The notes beneath the pieces are model-generated. The model had not been told where the DNA came from. It did not search any database and worked only from the letters and a program-made list of their open reading frames with translations. From Imbricaverruca yamaguchii (Eukaryota; Arthropoda; Thecostraca; Neoverrucidae), in assembly GCA_034440575.1 (NCBI GenBank), contig JAOTOL010001449.1:449001-513000 (forward strand): DNA of 64,000 bases, in the 5' to 3' direction. Each line of letters begins with the position of its first letter. The stretch's first letter is position 1. Below are positions 1 through 11,839 of the stretch, in pieces. The translations under genes were made by a program, and so were the position numbers.

Positions 1-754
1 GCTAAGCGGAGAGTCCACCAAGCCGTTCACATAACACAAAGCGCCGAGCTCACTAGAGCAGCGCGGTCGATGTCTTACTGGGCCTTCCGGGAACAAAATA
101 ATTTTCGATTCTCGCTGGTTGAGAAAGCCATTAGCTGCCCATCTCCATACCATTGATGCACTCGGGTACTATATGGTACTAATATTTTGTATACTTTGAT
201 AACGGATCACCTTTGTGGTACTCCAGGCGCTATGCATCAAACCAACTACCCACGCATAATACGCATAATTCAACTCTTCACTCTGCAAAATCCGCAATAC
301 GAAATAAAAGCATACTCATGCTTGGGACAAATAATCTACTGATAAAGTACGCGGAATTGCCCTTCAAATCAACAACAATTCTTTATTTGAGGAAGGACAT
401 CAAATATTCCCCAAACTCACCTTTGAAGAAGCATAAATGTAGCCTTCGAATGGCAAAATGGCAAACAAACAAACACCACTGCATTTCGTCACTGGCCTAG
501 CCATTCGCCCTCCAGTGCACACAACAGCACCGATGTCAATGGTACTGAACTTGAGGGTGGGTCAGTACACGCTGTGGTGCCCCGCACCGACACCCTGCCG
601 AAAATGGTGGAACGGAATTAGGGACGGCCGCCCATAGAACTAGATTCCAGACCCTTGCTTCCAGGAAATTTACAATGCTACGTTCGTGCTGAGGTTGAGG
701 GGAGCACCGGGAACTCACTTACCATGGCGCAGTAGCACACACGAAATACACTCG
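1..754. other. Unassigned intergenic or intronic sequence
   Basis: I see no coding, RNA or repeat signature here. Reading frames are short and lack recognisable motifs. A strong minus-strand donor-like site (CCATG then GTAAGTGAG, near 716-727) exists, but the sequence upstream of it on that strand is not recognisably coding. Confidence 0.4.
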
Positions 755-1084
755 ATGTACGTACTTACTTACTTTCTTCTTAATAGTAGAAAACGAGTTT
801 TCAAGGAACATCCAGGGGCACGAACCACAAGGTCATGACTCAACCCTTTGGCAATACGGGCCTGGATTGATGCACACAAAGCCTCTCCAAATGTGACTGG
901 GTCCGGCAAAGGTCTGAGCCCATCCCACCAAAAAAAAAAGGCCGAAAGGGAGGTCCATTTCACTTCGATGCTACACTTGGATGGGCGCGAATTGCAAGTC
1001 GCATCCAGTCCTGAACCCAAACAGCGAGCACCGTCCGGTCTCATGACCTCTCACCGACTACATTCTAACTTACTTGGCTCTTGA
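755..1084 (-). mobile_element. Probable 3' end of a retroposon with (AAGT)n tail
   Basis: On the minus strand the segment runs into a simple AAGTAAGTAAGT tail near 765-755, the kind of tetranucleotide end left by target-primed reverse transcription. The body holds a tract of ten A residues on the plus strand (about 931-940) and an open stretch of about 91 codons without recognised domains. A family could not be assigned and no clear target-site duplication was found, so this is a candidate only. Confidence 0.35.
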
Positions 1085-2256
1085 TCAAGCCCAAAGATAC
1101 GGAAGACACTGGATACGTGCTGGCAGGGTAAGCGTATCTCATTCAACCAAAACCTGGACAATGACTATGCAGCGTTACATCGCAACGACACATGACACTA
1201 ATATACGGCTATCGGGCTGTATAATGCAGGGCATGGCTTACTGACCATGTCTTTTGCCACTAACAAATGCACCATTGCGATCACGCTGCACGCACGGGCA
1301 GGGAGTCACGCGCCTTCATGTCTTCGTCCCTAGGCCTCAGTCACTATTCCATTTGTGACACGCAGTGTTGTCAGCTTCGGAGAATGTCACGCGTCTCGTC
1401 GGGACGTTGCGCCGTTGACGATTGGAGGTGACAACTACCGCTCAATGTTGGATGCCGACCGGTTACCATGGCTCGTCCGATGTTACCAAGCCCGGTTTGA
1501 GCCCCGTGAAAATGAACTGAAGCACAGCCAAAAGACCAATTTGTTACATGCATGTTTTCCGCACATAACTTAGCGCTACAGGTATTTCTGCTTAATCAAG
1601 GTCACACAGACAGTTCACATCACTCTTCCTCGTTCACTCCCAGAAGATGGATTGAAAAATATATTGCAACATATATTTTACGAATTGGTCAAAAGAAGAG
1701 GAATAAAACCTTGTCCATGGCCGCAATTTCGATTGTTTCATTGTACGAGGAAGGTAAATATTAAGCTATGTATCATAAAAGATGCACTGTTTCGGAATTT
1801 TGTGCTAGCTATGTAAGCTTGACACTAACGAAAGAAGTGAATCTGAGAGAATGCTCGTTCTTCCTTGCATTGCCATACAACACATTTTGAAGAAGATGAT
1901 GTGCATGACCTACGCAACCATGAACGAGAAGGAATGGCCCTAATAGACCATCTTAATACAATGTGCTGCAATGCTCTAGTCTGATGCCATGCATTGATCG
2001 TTTTGTCCTGGTTCTAGCCATGTTCTACTCATCGATAACTGGTGAAACCAACTATCTTTTTTGTAGCTGCATTGCAGTTGCAAGTCCTACGTTTGAAACG
2101 TGCATACCATGGATATGCTTCAGCTATGTGAACTACCACTGACAGCCAGTAAGATAACATCAGTAAGGTAGTAAATAGCAAGCAGGATAGTGCTAAGCCA
2201 TTAGCTTGTCAGGAGTCGGGACAATATTCAAGGATTTAACATCGGCTTGTTGAACG
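1085..2256. other. Unassigned sequence before the first SINE
   Basis: No gene, array or transposon end could be recognised here. Frames are short and codon content is unremarkable. Confidence 0.4.
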
Positions 2257-2275
2257 TGGCAAACTTGCTGGTTGG
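2257..2275. repeat. Target-site duplication, left copy, of the SINE at 2276-2434
   Basis: Nineteen bases identical to 2435-2453 on the other side of the SINE. Confidence 0.88.
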
Positions 2276-2434
2276 TTGGTTATTGATTTTACGACACATC
2301 GACCGTCGAGTCATGCAGCGTCGCCAATCTCTCACGCCGATTGGTCGCGGGCGAAGCGTACCGACAGGTGAGACTCGAACCCACAACCTTCCGATTGTGA
2401 GACGAACAACTTACCCCTAGACTACTCGTCCCCA
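2276..2434 (-). mobile_element. tRNA-derived SINE, family A, with perfect 19-bp target duplication
   Basis: Reading the minus strand, the element opens with a tRNA-like head carrying box A (TAGTCTAGGGGTAAG) and box B (GGTTCGAGTCT), followed by a tRNA-unrelated body and a tail GTCGTAAAATCAATAACC. The 19-bp direct repeat TGGCAAACTTGCTGGTTGG flanks it at 2257-2275 and 2435-2453 without mismatch, so both insertion borders are exact and the insertion is young. A second copy lies at 36701-36867. It is not a functional tRNA gene: the acceptor stem does not close and the body runs on past the tRNA. Confidence 0.88.
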
Positions 2435-2453
2435 TGGCAAACTTGCTGGTTGG
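2435..2453. repeat. Target-site duplication, right copy, of the SINE at 2276-2434
   Basis: Nineteen bases identical to 2257-2275. Confidence 0.88.
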
Positions 2454-2668
2454 AATGTCCAAAAGGATTGCGTTTTGAAACATAGTAGAAAAAAGTCATC
2501 ATTATGTCTTTCATAGTCCGTATTATAAAGACCAAAAATAAAAATCGACTAACATAACGATGGAAAGATCAACATATATTGCTGAAAAACACGCCGGGTC
2601 TAACCGGACTTTCTGATCGGGCTTTCGGTCCTTCCACTTGCCACCTTTATATTTATGACGCAAGCCGA

Positions 2669-3113
2669 CACATGTACAAACCGGCCGACACGTGTACAGA
2701 CCGGCCGACACGTGTACAAACCGGCCGACACGTGTACAGACCGGCCGACACGTGTACAAACCGGCCGACACGTGTACAAACCGGCCGACACGTGTACAAA
2801 CCGGCCGACACGTGTACAAACCGGCCGACACGTGTACAAACCGGCAGACACGTGTACAGACCGGCCGACACGTGTACAGACCGGCCGACACGTGTAGACC
2901 GGCCGTCACGTGTACAAACCGGCCGACACGTGTAGACCGGCCGTCACGTGTACAAACCGGCCGACACGTGTACAAACCGGCCGACACGTGTACAAACCGG
3001 TCGACACGTGTACAGACCGGCCGACACGTGTACAGACCGGCCGACACGTGTAGACCGGCCGTCACGTGTACAAACCGGCCGACACGTGTACAAACCGGCC
3101 GACACAGGTACAG
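2669..3113. repeat. 20-bp minisatellite with one CACGTG per unit
   Basis: About 22 copies of AACCGGCCGACACGTGTACA, mostly identical, with a few shortened units in which CAAACCGGCC is replaced by GACCGGCC and GACACG by GTCACG. Each unit carries the palindrome ACACGTGT and a GGCC-rich palindrome. Because no stop codon falls in the unit, long frames stay open on both strands (up to 259 codons on the minus strand); these are by-products of the repeat, not genes. Confidence 0.95.
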
Positions 3114-4342
3114 ACGGCGCGTCATGCGTCTGCCCAGCTGGCGATCGATTCCGCCCACCGGCACGCCATGCATCACCGATTCGGGAGCACCATCACACAG
3201 GATCGGAGGGATTTGGTGTCGATAGTGGATTGGACGTTGATCCGGCCCGCCTCCGGCACCAGTGTAGAGCCAGCGTGTGGCCGGTCTACAGCCCCAGGAC
3301 ACAGTTCAGCGATACTATCTGTACACATATACGTACACGTACATATGCACATGAATATATATATATATATACTATACCTTTTAGTCTGGCTTTGATATAT
3401 GGCTGTGAAGATTCATCATTCATTCATACGCCCATGCAGACATATTCGAATCCTGTGAACTGGTGCTACAGGTATGTGGGAATACGCAGGTGCAGCAGTG
3501 CAACGAACACGTAAAGAAGCGTATTTAATTAGCGCCCAATGCGCCAAAACGTTCTGTGAAATCAAATGAGAAAAGCACACATCTCGGGCGCTGTGGAGCA
3601 TGTCGGGGATTGATATGTCACATTAAGTGTAAAGTAGGCACCGTGTATGCGGGGATGAGCAGCACACAATAAAGGCGCGCATGGTGCCATTTTTACTCTT
3701 CCCCTATGCAATAGTAATGCACGAATAGTGCTCCAATTAGTAAACACAAAAACAACCGGTCTGCATTGGTCTCTTCTGTCTTGACAAGACAGGACTCGAG
3801 CTCACATAGTCCCCGACTGGGAGAATCAGCTGACAGCTGGGCCGATGAGGTAGGGACGCGGCGTCGGCTGTGTAGGCGCAATGGAGGCACACTGACTGTC
3901 AGCCAAGTCTTCGCTGTTGGACTGGCATTCACAGATCTCGAACCGCGAACTTCAGGTTTGCGCAACAAGCGCTGCTTGGCATCAGGCAATGATTCATAAA
4001 GGTACTCCGGTAAAACTTCAGACTAAATATTCTTTTTATATAAAAATGTCATGAATCTCATTCTGAACTCTCAAACGTGAACATGACTTCAGATATACTC
4101 CCAACTTATACTGACTAGCACGTTCTACCTCGAGTTTCTGTTATCCTGTGAACGACGCATTCTAGAGCAGCATGTCCAAGATGGTGTCATCGTGACTCAC
4201 GCAAAAACGATAACCTGCCATTGTTAGCCAACCGAACAACTGCAACACTGACTATCCAAGTAGCGCTGACAAGTGTTCCACATAACTCTGACAAAAACAT
4301 TCAAGCCGTACTCATCTCTATCCGACAACAAGAATAAATCAT
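3114..4342. other. Unassigned sequence with a short TA run and a weak tRNA-like segment
   Basis: A TA dinucleotide run lies at 3354-3371. On the minus strand near 3990-3920 there is a box B-like GGTTCGAGATC that may be a decayed tRNA-derived SINE, but box A and the borders are not convincing. Nothing coding was recognised. Confidence 0.4.
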
Positions 4343-4355
4343 AAGACAAGGAGCA

Positions 4356-4405
4356 TATAAATAGTAGCACTTGATGCGCCCCTAAGCCCAAATAATCAAT
4401 CAATC
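4356..4405 (+). mobile_element. 50-bp micro-insertion of a retroposon 3' tail with 13-bp target duplication
   Basis: The insert consists of little more than the tail motif TTGATGCGCCCCTAAGCCC followed by AAATAATCAATCAATC. It is flanked by perfect copies of AAGACAAGGAGCA at 4343-4355 and 4406-4418. The same tail, in other orientations, occurs at 15166-15220, 39777-39831, 59408-59446 and at the end of the longer LINE fragment at 61071. I infer extreme 5' truncation during target-primed reverse transcription of a LINE or a SINE sharing its tail. Confidence 0.8.
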
Positions 4406-4418
4406 AAGACAAGGAGCA

Positions 4419-5319
4419 GCCATCACACGGCTGGTGATAGAAACCAAAATATCAGTTTAGAATTATCGTTATCATCTTCCCGTTATGCGAGGAAGCACAA
4501 CACCCCTTGAATGGTTGCATCATATTTTCCTGGAGTACAAACCAGAGGAATAGGCTTAACCCCTGTGGGCCGATGGGCAAATTCACTTTCGTCTGCCCGG
4601 GAGAGCCTCTTGAAGGTTCCCAATCTTCCGATCTGCGCATGGTAGGATAAAATGCAAGATGCCATTAGAAGATTCTGGATCATGAAGAGCTCGAATCATG
4701 CTTTATACTTGCACATTGACTGACAATGATGTCACCAGAGATCAGATCAGGTCCATATACGGGCCTCAACTGAATTTGGAAATCTTTATAAAAAGCAGAG
4801 CTTGTATTCTTTCGACATAGCTTTTCGAAGAAGTCACATAGATAAAAAGTATTTATATTGATCGTAGTGAAAAAGGGTCAAGTCAGGTCGAGACAGAATG
4901 AAGGTTGAAAACCAGCTTCAGAAATGCGCATGTTAGAGGCGTAGGGAAAACGTCAATGGTAAGCCAATGCAGCCTATATATCATATCACATTTTATTTCT
5001 TCATTACCGCAATTCCGAGGACGCTTAAGGTCATAATAGGGCAACCCAGTGAAATCACCATTACCTTAGGGAATGACCTGGAAAATATCAATATATGTTC
5101 CGGTCCCTTTGAACAGAACCATTGAAGCAAACTGTTTGCATCAGATTGACCTCCGAAAATCCTAAGGCCAAGTCAAGCAGTTCAAACATCAAGATATCCG
5201 GAACATCATTTTGGAATATATCGTACTGAATACTGAAACATCCTAACGATACTGAAACATCCTTTTGAACTATACACCTTTGGATCTTACGCTTTGGCCT
5301 CAGGTCAAGCTGGTTTTGC
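4419..5319. other. AT-rich unassigned sequence
   Basis: No array, transposon end or coding motif was recognised. Scattered AGGTCA-like hexamers begin here and continue to about 6020. Confidence 0.4.
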
Positions 5320-5450
5320 TTCTTTATTGGGTTATTCACGACGCACGTTATGCACATTCACGACAAATGGTGGCCCAACAAATGGCCCACACTGTTTCGC
5401 CGGTGGGCCGCAAGATTGGGAAATGTCCCGATCGGGGCAGGTCAAGCTGG
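5320..5450 (-). mobile_element. 5'-truncated copy of the tRNA-Leu-like SINE (family B)
   Basis: The minus strand matches the body of the full copy at 14952-15133: GGACATTTCCCAATC, the GGCCCACCGGCGAAACAGTGT block, and the GTGAATGTGCATAACGTG stretch near the 3' end are all recognisable. The tRNA-like head is missing, as expected for 5' truncation. Several substitutions make it older than the 14952 copy, and no target duplication was found. Confidence 0.75.
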
Positions 5451-5528
5451 GACAATGCATAAATTGCTAAAATGATATCTTCAGTCTTCGCCTTGGTGTA
5501 AACTGCTTGGAAAGTAATTTTCAAGGAA

Positions 5529-5554
5529 AGGTCAAATCAGGTCAAACAAGGTCC
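5529..5554 (+). promoter_or_regulatory. Three tandem AGGTCA-like hexamers at 4-base spacing
   Basis: AGGTCA, four bases, AGGTCA, four bases, AGGTCC. Two AGGTCA copies four bases apart match the DR4 arrangement bound by some RXR heterodimers. In an intron full of short tandem repeats this may equally be the remnant of a 10-bp tandem repeat. Confidence 0.25.
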
Positions 5555-6454
5555 GACCACGTGAGATATGGTCACCTCAGGTCATTCGTTGGCAATTCCA
5601 TATCATGTCCCACGATATAGGCGGCGCTGAAACCGAATTAATGTATTACTTGGCGAGGAACAGCAGCATTCGATGTAGGATAGCGTCGTGTATAATTTTC
5701 CTCATAGGTGAACCGACCTTATGCCATTGACCTTTGGCACATATTTTAATATCGAACGTTTACTGCATGCTCTTTATTGCCTTCAGCATGCAAATTATCA
5801 CAAATTGAATTTTTCCACATAATGAACACATTTTTTAAACAATGAAATTGACCTGACCTCAGGTTAACAACTTTGCACTTCATTAAAATTTCCTGATAGG
5901 TGGTTGTTCGTTCTGATGAATGGGCAGCATAAGTCATCCATGGTTTTATATTTTCAGCTACCACGAATGGCGGCACTTTGAAGATTGGAGCAACTCATTT
6001 GGCCTGTCACAGGTCAATGACCTTTGATGACATGGATCTGAAACGTTTACCAAATGTACATCAGATGTGTAAGTACCTATTGAAGATTTGGTGTCGCTGT
6101 GTCTTCTCATTCGGCCGTTATCACGGAAAAATCTGTCGGTGGCTCTCGAAAAACCTCACCCCTCCCCCATCCTCGAACCCGCTCCCGCAACATTCTCCAC
6201 TGATAGTTCAGCGCACGACGCACAATTTGTCACGCATGTCATCAGCGATCAATCAACTCAAAGCAGCCAGGTTTGGCTCGACTCGTAACAAGGAAAGGGC
6301 ATAGCTTAGCTGGTCAGCCTCCCCGCCTAGCACAAAGATTCTGGTTGACTGGCGACGACAGCTGCAATATGCCTTCCGAAGTTCGTATGTGGATCACGTG
6401 GCTCCTGGCACTGACTGGGGCCGGGATCACGGCCGGCCACAGCTGAACGGAGCC
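5555..6454. other. Unassigned sequence before the 74-bp array
   Basis: No gene or mobile element was recognised. More AGGTCA-type hexamers occur at about 5577 and 6010. Confidence 0.4.
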
Positions 6455-6832
6455 GGGACCACGTCTGGGCCACCTGGTGTGTCAGGGTAGCGGTACGTGT
6501 CTGACGTGGGTCAGTCCACGAACCGGACCGGACCACGTCTGGGCCACCTGGTGTGTCAGGGTAGCGGTACGTGTCTGACGTGGGTCAGTCCACGGACCGG
6601 ACCGGACCACGTCTGGGCCACCTGGTGTGTCAGGGTGGCGGTACGTGTCTGACGTGGGTCAGTCCACGGACCGGACCGGACCACGTCTGGGCCACCTGGT
6701 GTGTCAGGGTGGCGGTACGTGTCTGACGTGGGTCAGTCCACGGACCGGACCGGACCACGTCTGGGCCACCTGGTGTGTCAGGGTAGCGGTACGTGTCTGA
6801 CGTGGGTCAGTCCACGGACCGGACCGGACTGG
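6455..6832. repeat. 74-bp minisatellite, five copies
   Basis: ACGTCTGGGCCACCTG recurs at 6461, 6535, 6609, 6683 and 6757, an exact period of 74. The units are nearly identical and each contains CACCTG, TGACGTGG and a run of CGGACCGGACC. Because 74 is not a multiple of three, no frame codes for a constant repeated peptide. Confidence 0.95.
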
Positions 6833-7215
6833 ATCGAACCGGACAACGTCTGGGACGACCGTCAGCCGGCAGGCAGTGGCCAGTATCGATTTTATCGCGA
6901 ACCATGGCTTCATTCGCGGTGAACCATGGCTTCATGTACACCATGACGGCGAAAAGGGCGACATCCCTGGGGGCATTTTCCTTCCGCTTCGTCAGGTCGT
7001 GGAGTTGGTCTCTGCTCTTCTCAACATGCCAGAATCAAGGAATATGGTATGACACCCACAAACAGGCTAGGAGAAACTTCAAACACATTAAGCCACCACT
7101 AAATATTGCGCAATGATGCTGAAAAATACAAATTTTTATCAGGAAGACGAAAAGAACGGTGGGGAGCAAATGAATCCGAAAGTTAGCCATTTTGGACAAC
7201 CATAATATATATATT

Positions 7216-7263
<48 letters not shown>

Positions 7264-7845
7264 TTCCACTGAGTTTCAAGAGCAATTACACACAAATCCT
7301 TCCGGAGTCACCTTTACCCGACTCGGACCTACATCACCTGAATGGATCACGGATTGTCATCACTCGACTCGCCAGGAACCTGCATCACCTGACTGAATCT
7401 CGAATTGTCGTCACCAGACTCGACTCCGGGTCGATATCACAAGATACTCTGGTGTCACTCCCGGATATTGCGCGGAGTGAAATAGGGCGCAAATATTGTC
7501 GCCGCTGATAGCATCCCACACCGAGCTTGAAGGCGGGTGTATTCCCGGGAAGATCACACCATCAGGCCGGCGGCCGTGCGCCAAGGACGTGCCAACGCCA
7601 ATCGGCCCCAATCTGGTCGGCAAATTCTGGCGGCGCGGCGACAGAGCTTGATGACTTCTCTATGCCTAGGAGCATAATGCGCAGGACGCGTGATTTTCCA
7701 ACAGCCATTTTGGTCGTAGCTGTCAAAATCCAAGGGTTTTTTTTATTGGAGTTGTACATTTTTGGACTTCCAACGAGTTGAGAGCTAGCTGTCTGACGGA
7801 GCGTGGCCGAGGCTGCAGCCGCGGTTGGCTCGTGCTTTCAGTGGC
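6833..7845. other. Unassigned sequence containing a TA microsatellite
   Basis: A nearly pure TA run of about 55 bp lies at 7207-7261. The rest shows no recognisable gene or transposon end. GGATCACGGATTGTC- and GACTCG-type repeats around 7310-7440 suggest a small decayed tandem repeat. Confidence 0.45.
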
Positions 7846-8225
7846 CCACCTGGCGGGCGACGCGTCCCAGTCGCATCAGCCACGCCCGCGGCCCACCTGG
7901 CGGGCGACGCGTCTCAGTCGCATCAGCCACACCCGCGGCCCACCTGGCGGGCGACGCGTCTCAGTCGCATCAGCCACAGCCGCCGCCCACCTGGCGGGCG
8001 ACGCGTCTCAGTCGCATCAGCCACAGCCGCCGCCCACCTGGCGGGCGACGCGTCTCAGTCGCATCAGCCACAGCCGCCGCCCACCTGGCGGGCGACGCGT
8101 CTCAGTCGCATCAGCCACAGCCGCCGCCCACCTGGCGGGCGACGCGTCTCAGTCGCATCAGCCACACCCGCGGCCCACCTGGCGGGCGACGCGTCTCAAT
8201 CGTATCAGCCACAGCCGCCGCCCAG
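7846..8225. repeat. 47-bp minisatellite, eight copies
   Basis: CTGGCGGGCGACGCGTCTCA recurs at 7850, 7897, 7944 and onward every 47 bp to 8179. The unit is GC-rich with ACGCGT and CACCTG. All three plus frames stay open across the array, encoding the same three peptides in rotation because 47 is not a multiple of three. That is the signature of a stop-free repeat, not of a gene. Confidence 0.95.
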
Positions 8226-8440
8226 TCGCCAGAAATGGCCGCCTCAGTCAAATGGCAACTTTAATATTTCAGACGACCAGAGCAGAGGCGCCGAGCTGCC
8301 GCGACGCAGCCTGTGTGGCTCAATACGGAAGCGGCGCGTCCTGGCCGAGGTACGCCCAGGTGGCTCTCTAGACAGCCGAGCATCCCGGCGCCGGTCTCGT
8401 GCGGAAATTGTCGGCCAAGCACCGTCGGCCGCCAACGGCA

Positions 8441-8872
8441 GTGTCATGTGGCATGGCGCCGGCTGGGTAACCGACTGACCAACGTGATGCGCGTCACTAT
8501 ACTGGGCATCACTATACTGTGTCAGGCGTGTCATGTGGCATGGCGCCGGCCGGGTAACCGACTGACCAACGTGATGCGCGTCACTATACTGGGCATCACT
8601 ATACTGTGTCAGGCGTGTCATGTGGCATGGCGCCGGCTGGGTAACCGACTGACCAACGTGATGCGCGTCACTATACTGGGCATCACTATACTGTGTCAGG
8701 CGTGTCATGTGGCATGGCGCCGGCTGGGTAACCGACTGACCAACGTGATGCGCGTCACTATACAGGGCATCACTATACTGTGTCAGGCGTGTCATGTGGC
8801 ATGGCGCCGGCTGGGTAACCGGCTAACGAACGTGATGCATGCCACTATACTGGGTCAGGCTTGTCGGAGACA
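8441..8872. repeat. 87-bp minisatellite, five copies
   Basis: GTGTCATGTGGCATGGCGCC begins units at 8441, 8528, 8615, 8702 and 8789. The unit contains an internal duplication (ATCACTATACTG and GTCACTATACTG). As 87 is 29 codons, frames of 183-189 codons stay open on both strands. The last unit is the most diverged. Confidence 0.95.
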
Positions 8873-9349
8873 ACATGGATAGCTGGTCGCTCCTCCGGTT
8901 CTGGTGTTGGTAGTTTGAAAGCTAAAACCGGTAATCTTCAAGCGATAATTGTCTGCCGCTTTACCATCATGGGCGATGACGAATGGAAACATTTCGCGAT
9001 CCAGCACACTTCATGCAGATCAACTTTCGAAGATATTTTCCCATTACTCTCCTTCCATGATCCATGAAATAAGTTCGGCAACTAATTACAGTACACACAA
9101 ACACAAGTCCGAAACCATGCAAAATGATCCTGTGGTCCACTGAAAGTCCTTGCGAAACCAGCGACCCCTTTCCTCCGGCGATCATGGTAGTCGATGAAGC
9201 AGACAGACCTGCCACCACTGGCTGCACTCGTCTCGATGGTGTCTCCCGGACGCCGACCCACTGCATGACACATACATACAGCTGATGTAGTCCTAAATCA
9301 CTGACGAACATCCTGCACACTGTTAAGCGGATCGTGAGATTCCACCAGA

Positions 9350-9780
9350 AGGACGGGCCGACCAGCCGCCCCACAGTCGGTGACCTCTGGGTGGGGTGGG
9401 GAGGGGCGGGCCGACCAGCCTCCCCACAGTCGGTGACCTCTGGGTGGGGTGGGGAGGGGCGGGCCGACCAGCCGCCCCACAGTCGGTGACCTCTGGGTGG
9501 GGTGGGGAGGGGCGGGCCGACCAGCCTCCCCACAGTCGGTGACCTCTGGGTGGGGTGGGGAGGGGCGGGCCGACCAGCCGCCCCACAGTCGGTGACCTCT
9601 GGGTGGGGTGGTGAGGGGCAGGCCGATCAGCCTCCCCACTGTCGGTGACCTCTGGGTGGGGTGGGGAGGGGCGGGCCGACCAGCCTCCCCACTGTCGGTG
9701 ACCTCTGGGTGGGGTGGGGAGGGGCGGGCCGACCAGTCGCCCCACAGCCGGTGACCTCTGAGTGGGGAGGGGCGGGCCGA
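9350..9780. repeat. 53-bp G-rich minisatellite, eight copies
   Basis: CGGTGACCTCTGGGTGGGGT recurs at 9378, 9431, 9484, 9537, 9590, 9643, 9696 and 9749. Each unit carries GGGTGGGGTGGGGAGGGGCGGG on the plus strand in two neighbouring blocks, so several G-quadruplexes could form per unit. Confidence 0.95.
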
Positions 9781-9823
9781 CCCCGTGACACTGATGCATC
9801 GGTTGACCGGCCGGTGTGGGCCG

Positions 9824-10063
9824 CTTCATCAGACCAGCTGCAGGCCGGTCAGCTCTCGGCTTCATAAGACCAGCTGCAGGCCGGCCAGCTCTCGGCTTCA
9901 TAAGACCAGCTGCAGGCCGGCCAGCTCTCGGCTTCATCAGACCAGCTGCAGGCCAGTCAGCCCTCAGCTTCACCAGCCAGCTCTCGGCTTCATCAGACCA
10001 GCTGCAGGCCAGTCAGCCCTCAGCTTCACCAGCCAGCTCTCGGCTTCATCAGCCAGCCGGCAG
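9824..10063. repeat. 36-bp minisatellite with an 18-bp sub-unit
   Basis: Units built on CTTCATAAGACCAGCTGCAG and GGCCGGCCAGCTCTCGG start at 9824, 9860, 9896 and 9932, then alternate with shorter CAGCTTCACCAGCCAGCTCT pieces. CAGCTG and GGCCGGCC palindromes recur throughout. Confidence 0.92.
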
Positions 10064-11839
10064 CGCCGATCGGCCGCGAATTAGCCCCAATTACCGCCGA
10101 CAGTCGTAGAAATGCATTTGAGGAATGGCGCCGGATCTCAGCGGGTGACGGCACGCCCGACCAGATATTTCAATTAATCTAGCCGAATCGCTTTCATTAA
10201 TCCCGTTCTCAATTAGTTCTCGAATCTGGGAAAATGAAGCAAAGACGGGCTAAATTGACAAAGTTGAGTCTATAGACAATCACGCATGCGGCGCCACCAG
10301 AAGTTGGCTGGATGTTATAAGATATCATTTATCTCCACACGACACACATGCCAGCGCATAGGCGACGGATTATTGGACGCCAGAGACGACAAATAAAGGC
10401 TTCCGCGGCCTATCTAAATAATAATTACATGTCGCCCGGTGTACACCATTTGGAGGAAATGGGACGACGCGCTGTGCGGGTGGATAATTCAGCAACTAAT
10501 TGAGCTGTGCCGAGACATGCCACCACAAGGCGCCGGGGCCGCCCTTCCGACCGAGGCGGCGGCGGCGGCGGCGACGCGCCCACCGTATCGGCGGCGGTAA
10601 TAGTGACAACACCACAAAACGGCGGGCGGCCAGCCGGCCGCAAAAAGGCGGCCTCACCGCCGATCCGATCGTGGTCCGCTAACACAGCCCGATACCAATC
10701 GGACACTCGTTAGAGACGGCTGGTGGCGGCGCGAGCGGCCGGCTCGCGGCTTGCCCACACCCGGGCGGCCATAACGAGTTATTGTTACGCCCGCTGGTGG
10801 CGTTTCGGCCACGCATGTCTGACTTTGGCCGCTAGGGTCGGACGAGCACGAGCGCGGACGGTCACAGTCCGCCTGCCGGCCGACCTCAGGCGGTCACTGG
10901 CCGACTCCGACTCCCTCCCAGACAGCGCCCGATGCTGCTCGGCAGAGCTCCACCATTGGCCGTAAGTTCAGGTCAGTGTCGGCTCGGCGGACGGCGACGT
11001 CGATTGGGTAGGTGTCATAGGCGGGACGGGAAAAATCTGGCGAGCGCGGTGTTTCCGGGTCAAGTTAGAGTAACTTGAGCCGGTGAAAATCTGAATTGCG
11101 TGTCGACAGATGTCCACGCGACCTCGCATGACCAAATCGATACATGAACGCGACTATCGTGATATCGCTGCGCCGCCGCAGTGACACGCCACAGATCGCA
11201 ACCACGACCATCCGATCTAGTCGTGCAGTGAGGAATCGAGGAGGTCCTGCCTTCCCTGCTCCGTCCTATCCAATCCACATAGTAATCGATTTGTGCCATT
11301 TGAAATATGGGAGTCATCCCGGTTTCCTTATATATTTTTGCTCGCACTTATTGTATGTCGCCTGAAACTGAGCCTCCTTTAACACGCCTATGTTTGCATT
11401 AAACCCCTAGCCCAGGAGAACAGAGAGATATTCACATCCAAGTAACGTCATTCTCCTAAAGTGCAGCGGACGTACATAACACCACCCATGCCAATGACTG
11501 TACATAACCACCTACCTGCGGCATGCGGTCGCATAGGACACACAGGAGAACATCTGACAATACACGCAAATATGGTCACAAACGACAAAAACACCACCGG
11601 ATTCTTGCATGACATCCAGTCAGTCATCAGGCAGTCGGTCCTAAACGGCGTGGTGTCAGGCCTCACCACCGCGGACTCGGCGGCCGCCACCGCCGGCACC
11701 GGTCACCATCCACCAGGCCGAGCGCCGCCAGTCACGGCCGAGTGGCCAATTACTGACGGCTCTGGTTGTGCCACCAGAGCACCTGTTGCCGCACAATGGA
11801 ACAAATCACTTCCGACGGCTGACCATCCGGCCGGCCGGT
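10064..11839. other. GC-rich unassigned sequence
   Basis: A short CGG run sits at about 10551-10574. GGCCGGC-type words are frequent from 10540 to 11000. A plus-strand GTAAGTTCAG at about 10962 resembles a splice donor, but the frame before it has no recognised domain. No gene is claimed. Confidence 0.4.

Noticed and set aside
2276..2434. Functional tRNA gene on the minus strand
   Set aside because: Box A and box B are present, but the acceptor stem does not close and the unit continues into a SINE body with target duplications. The same applies at 14952, 36701 and 46075.
2669..3113. CRISPR-like array of short regular repeats
   Set aside because: The repeats are directly contiguous with no unique spacers, the setting is eukaryotic, and no cas genes are present. 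The same holds for all other arrays here.
7846..8478. Three overlapping plus-strand frames of 153-217 codons
   Set aside because: The 47-bp unit has no stop in any plus frame, so all three stay open; the peptides are rotations of each other.
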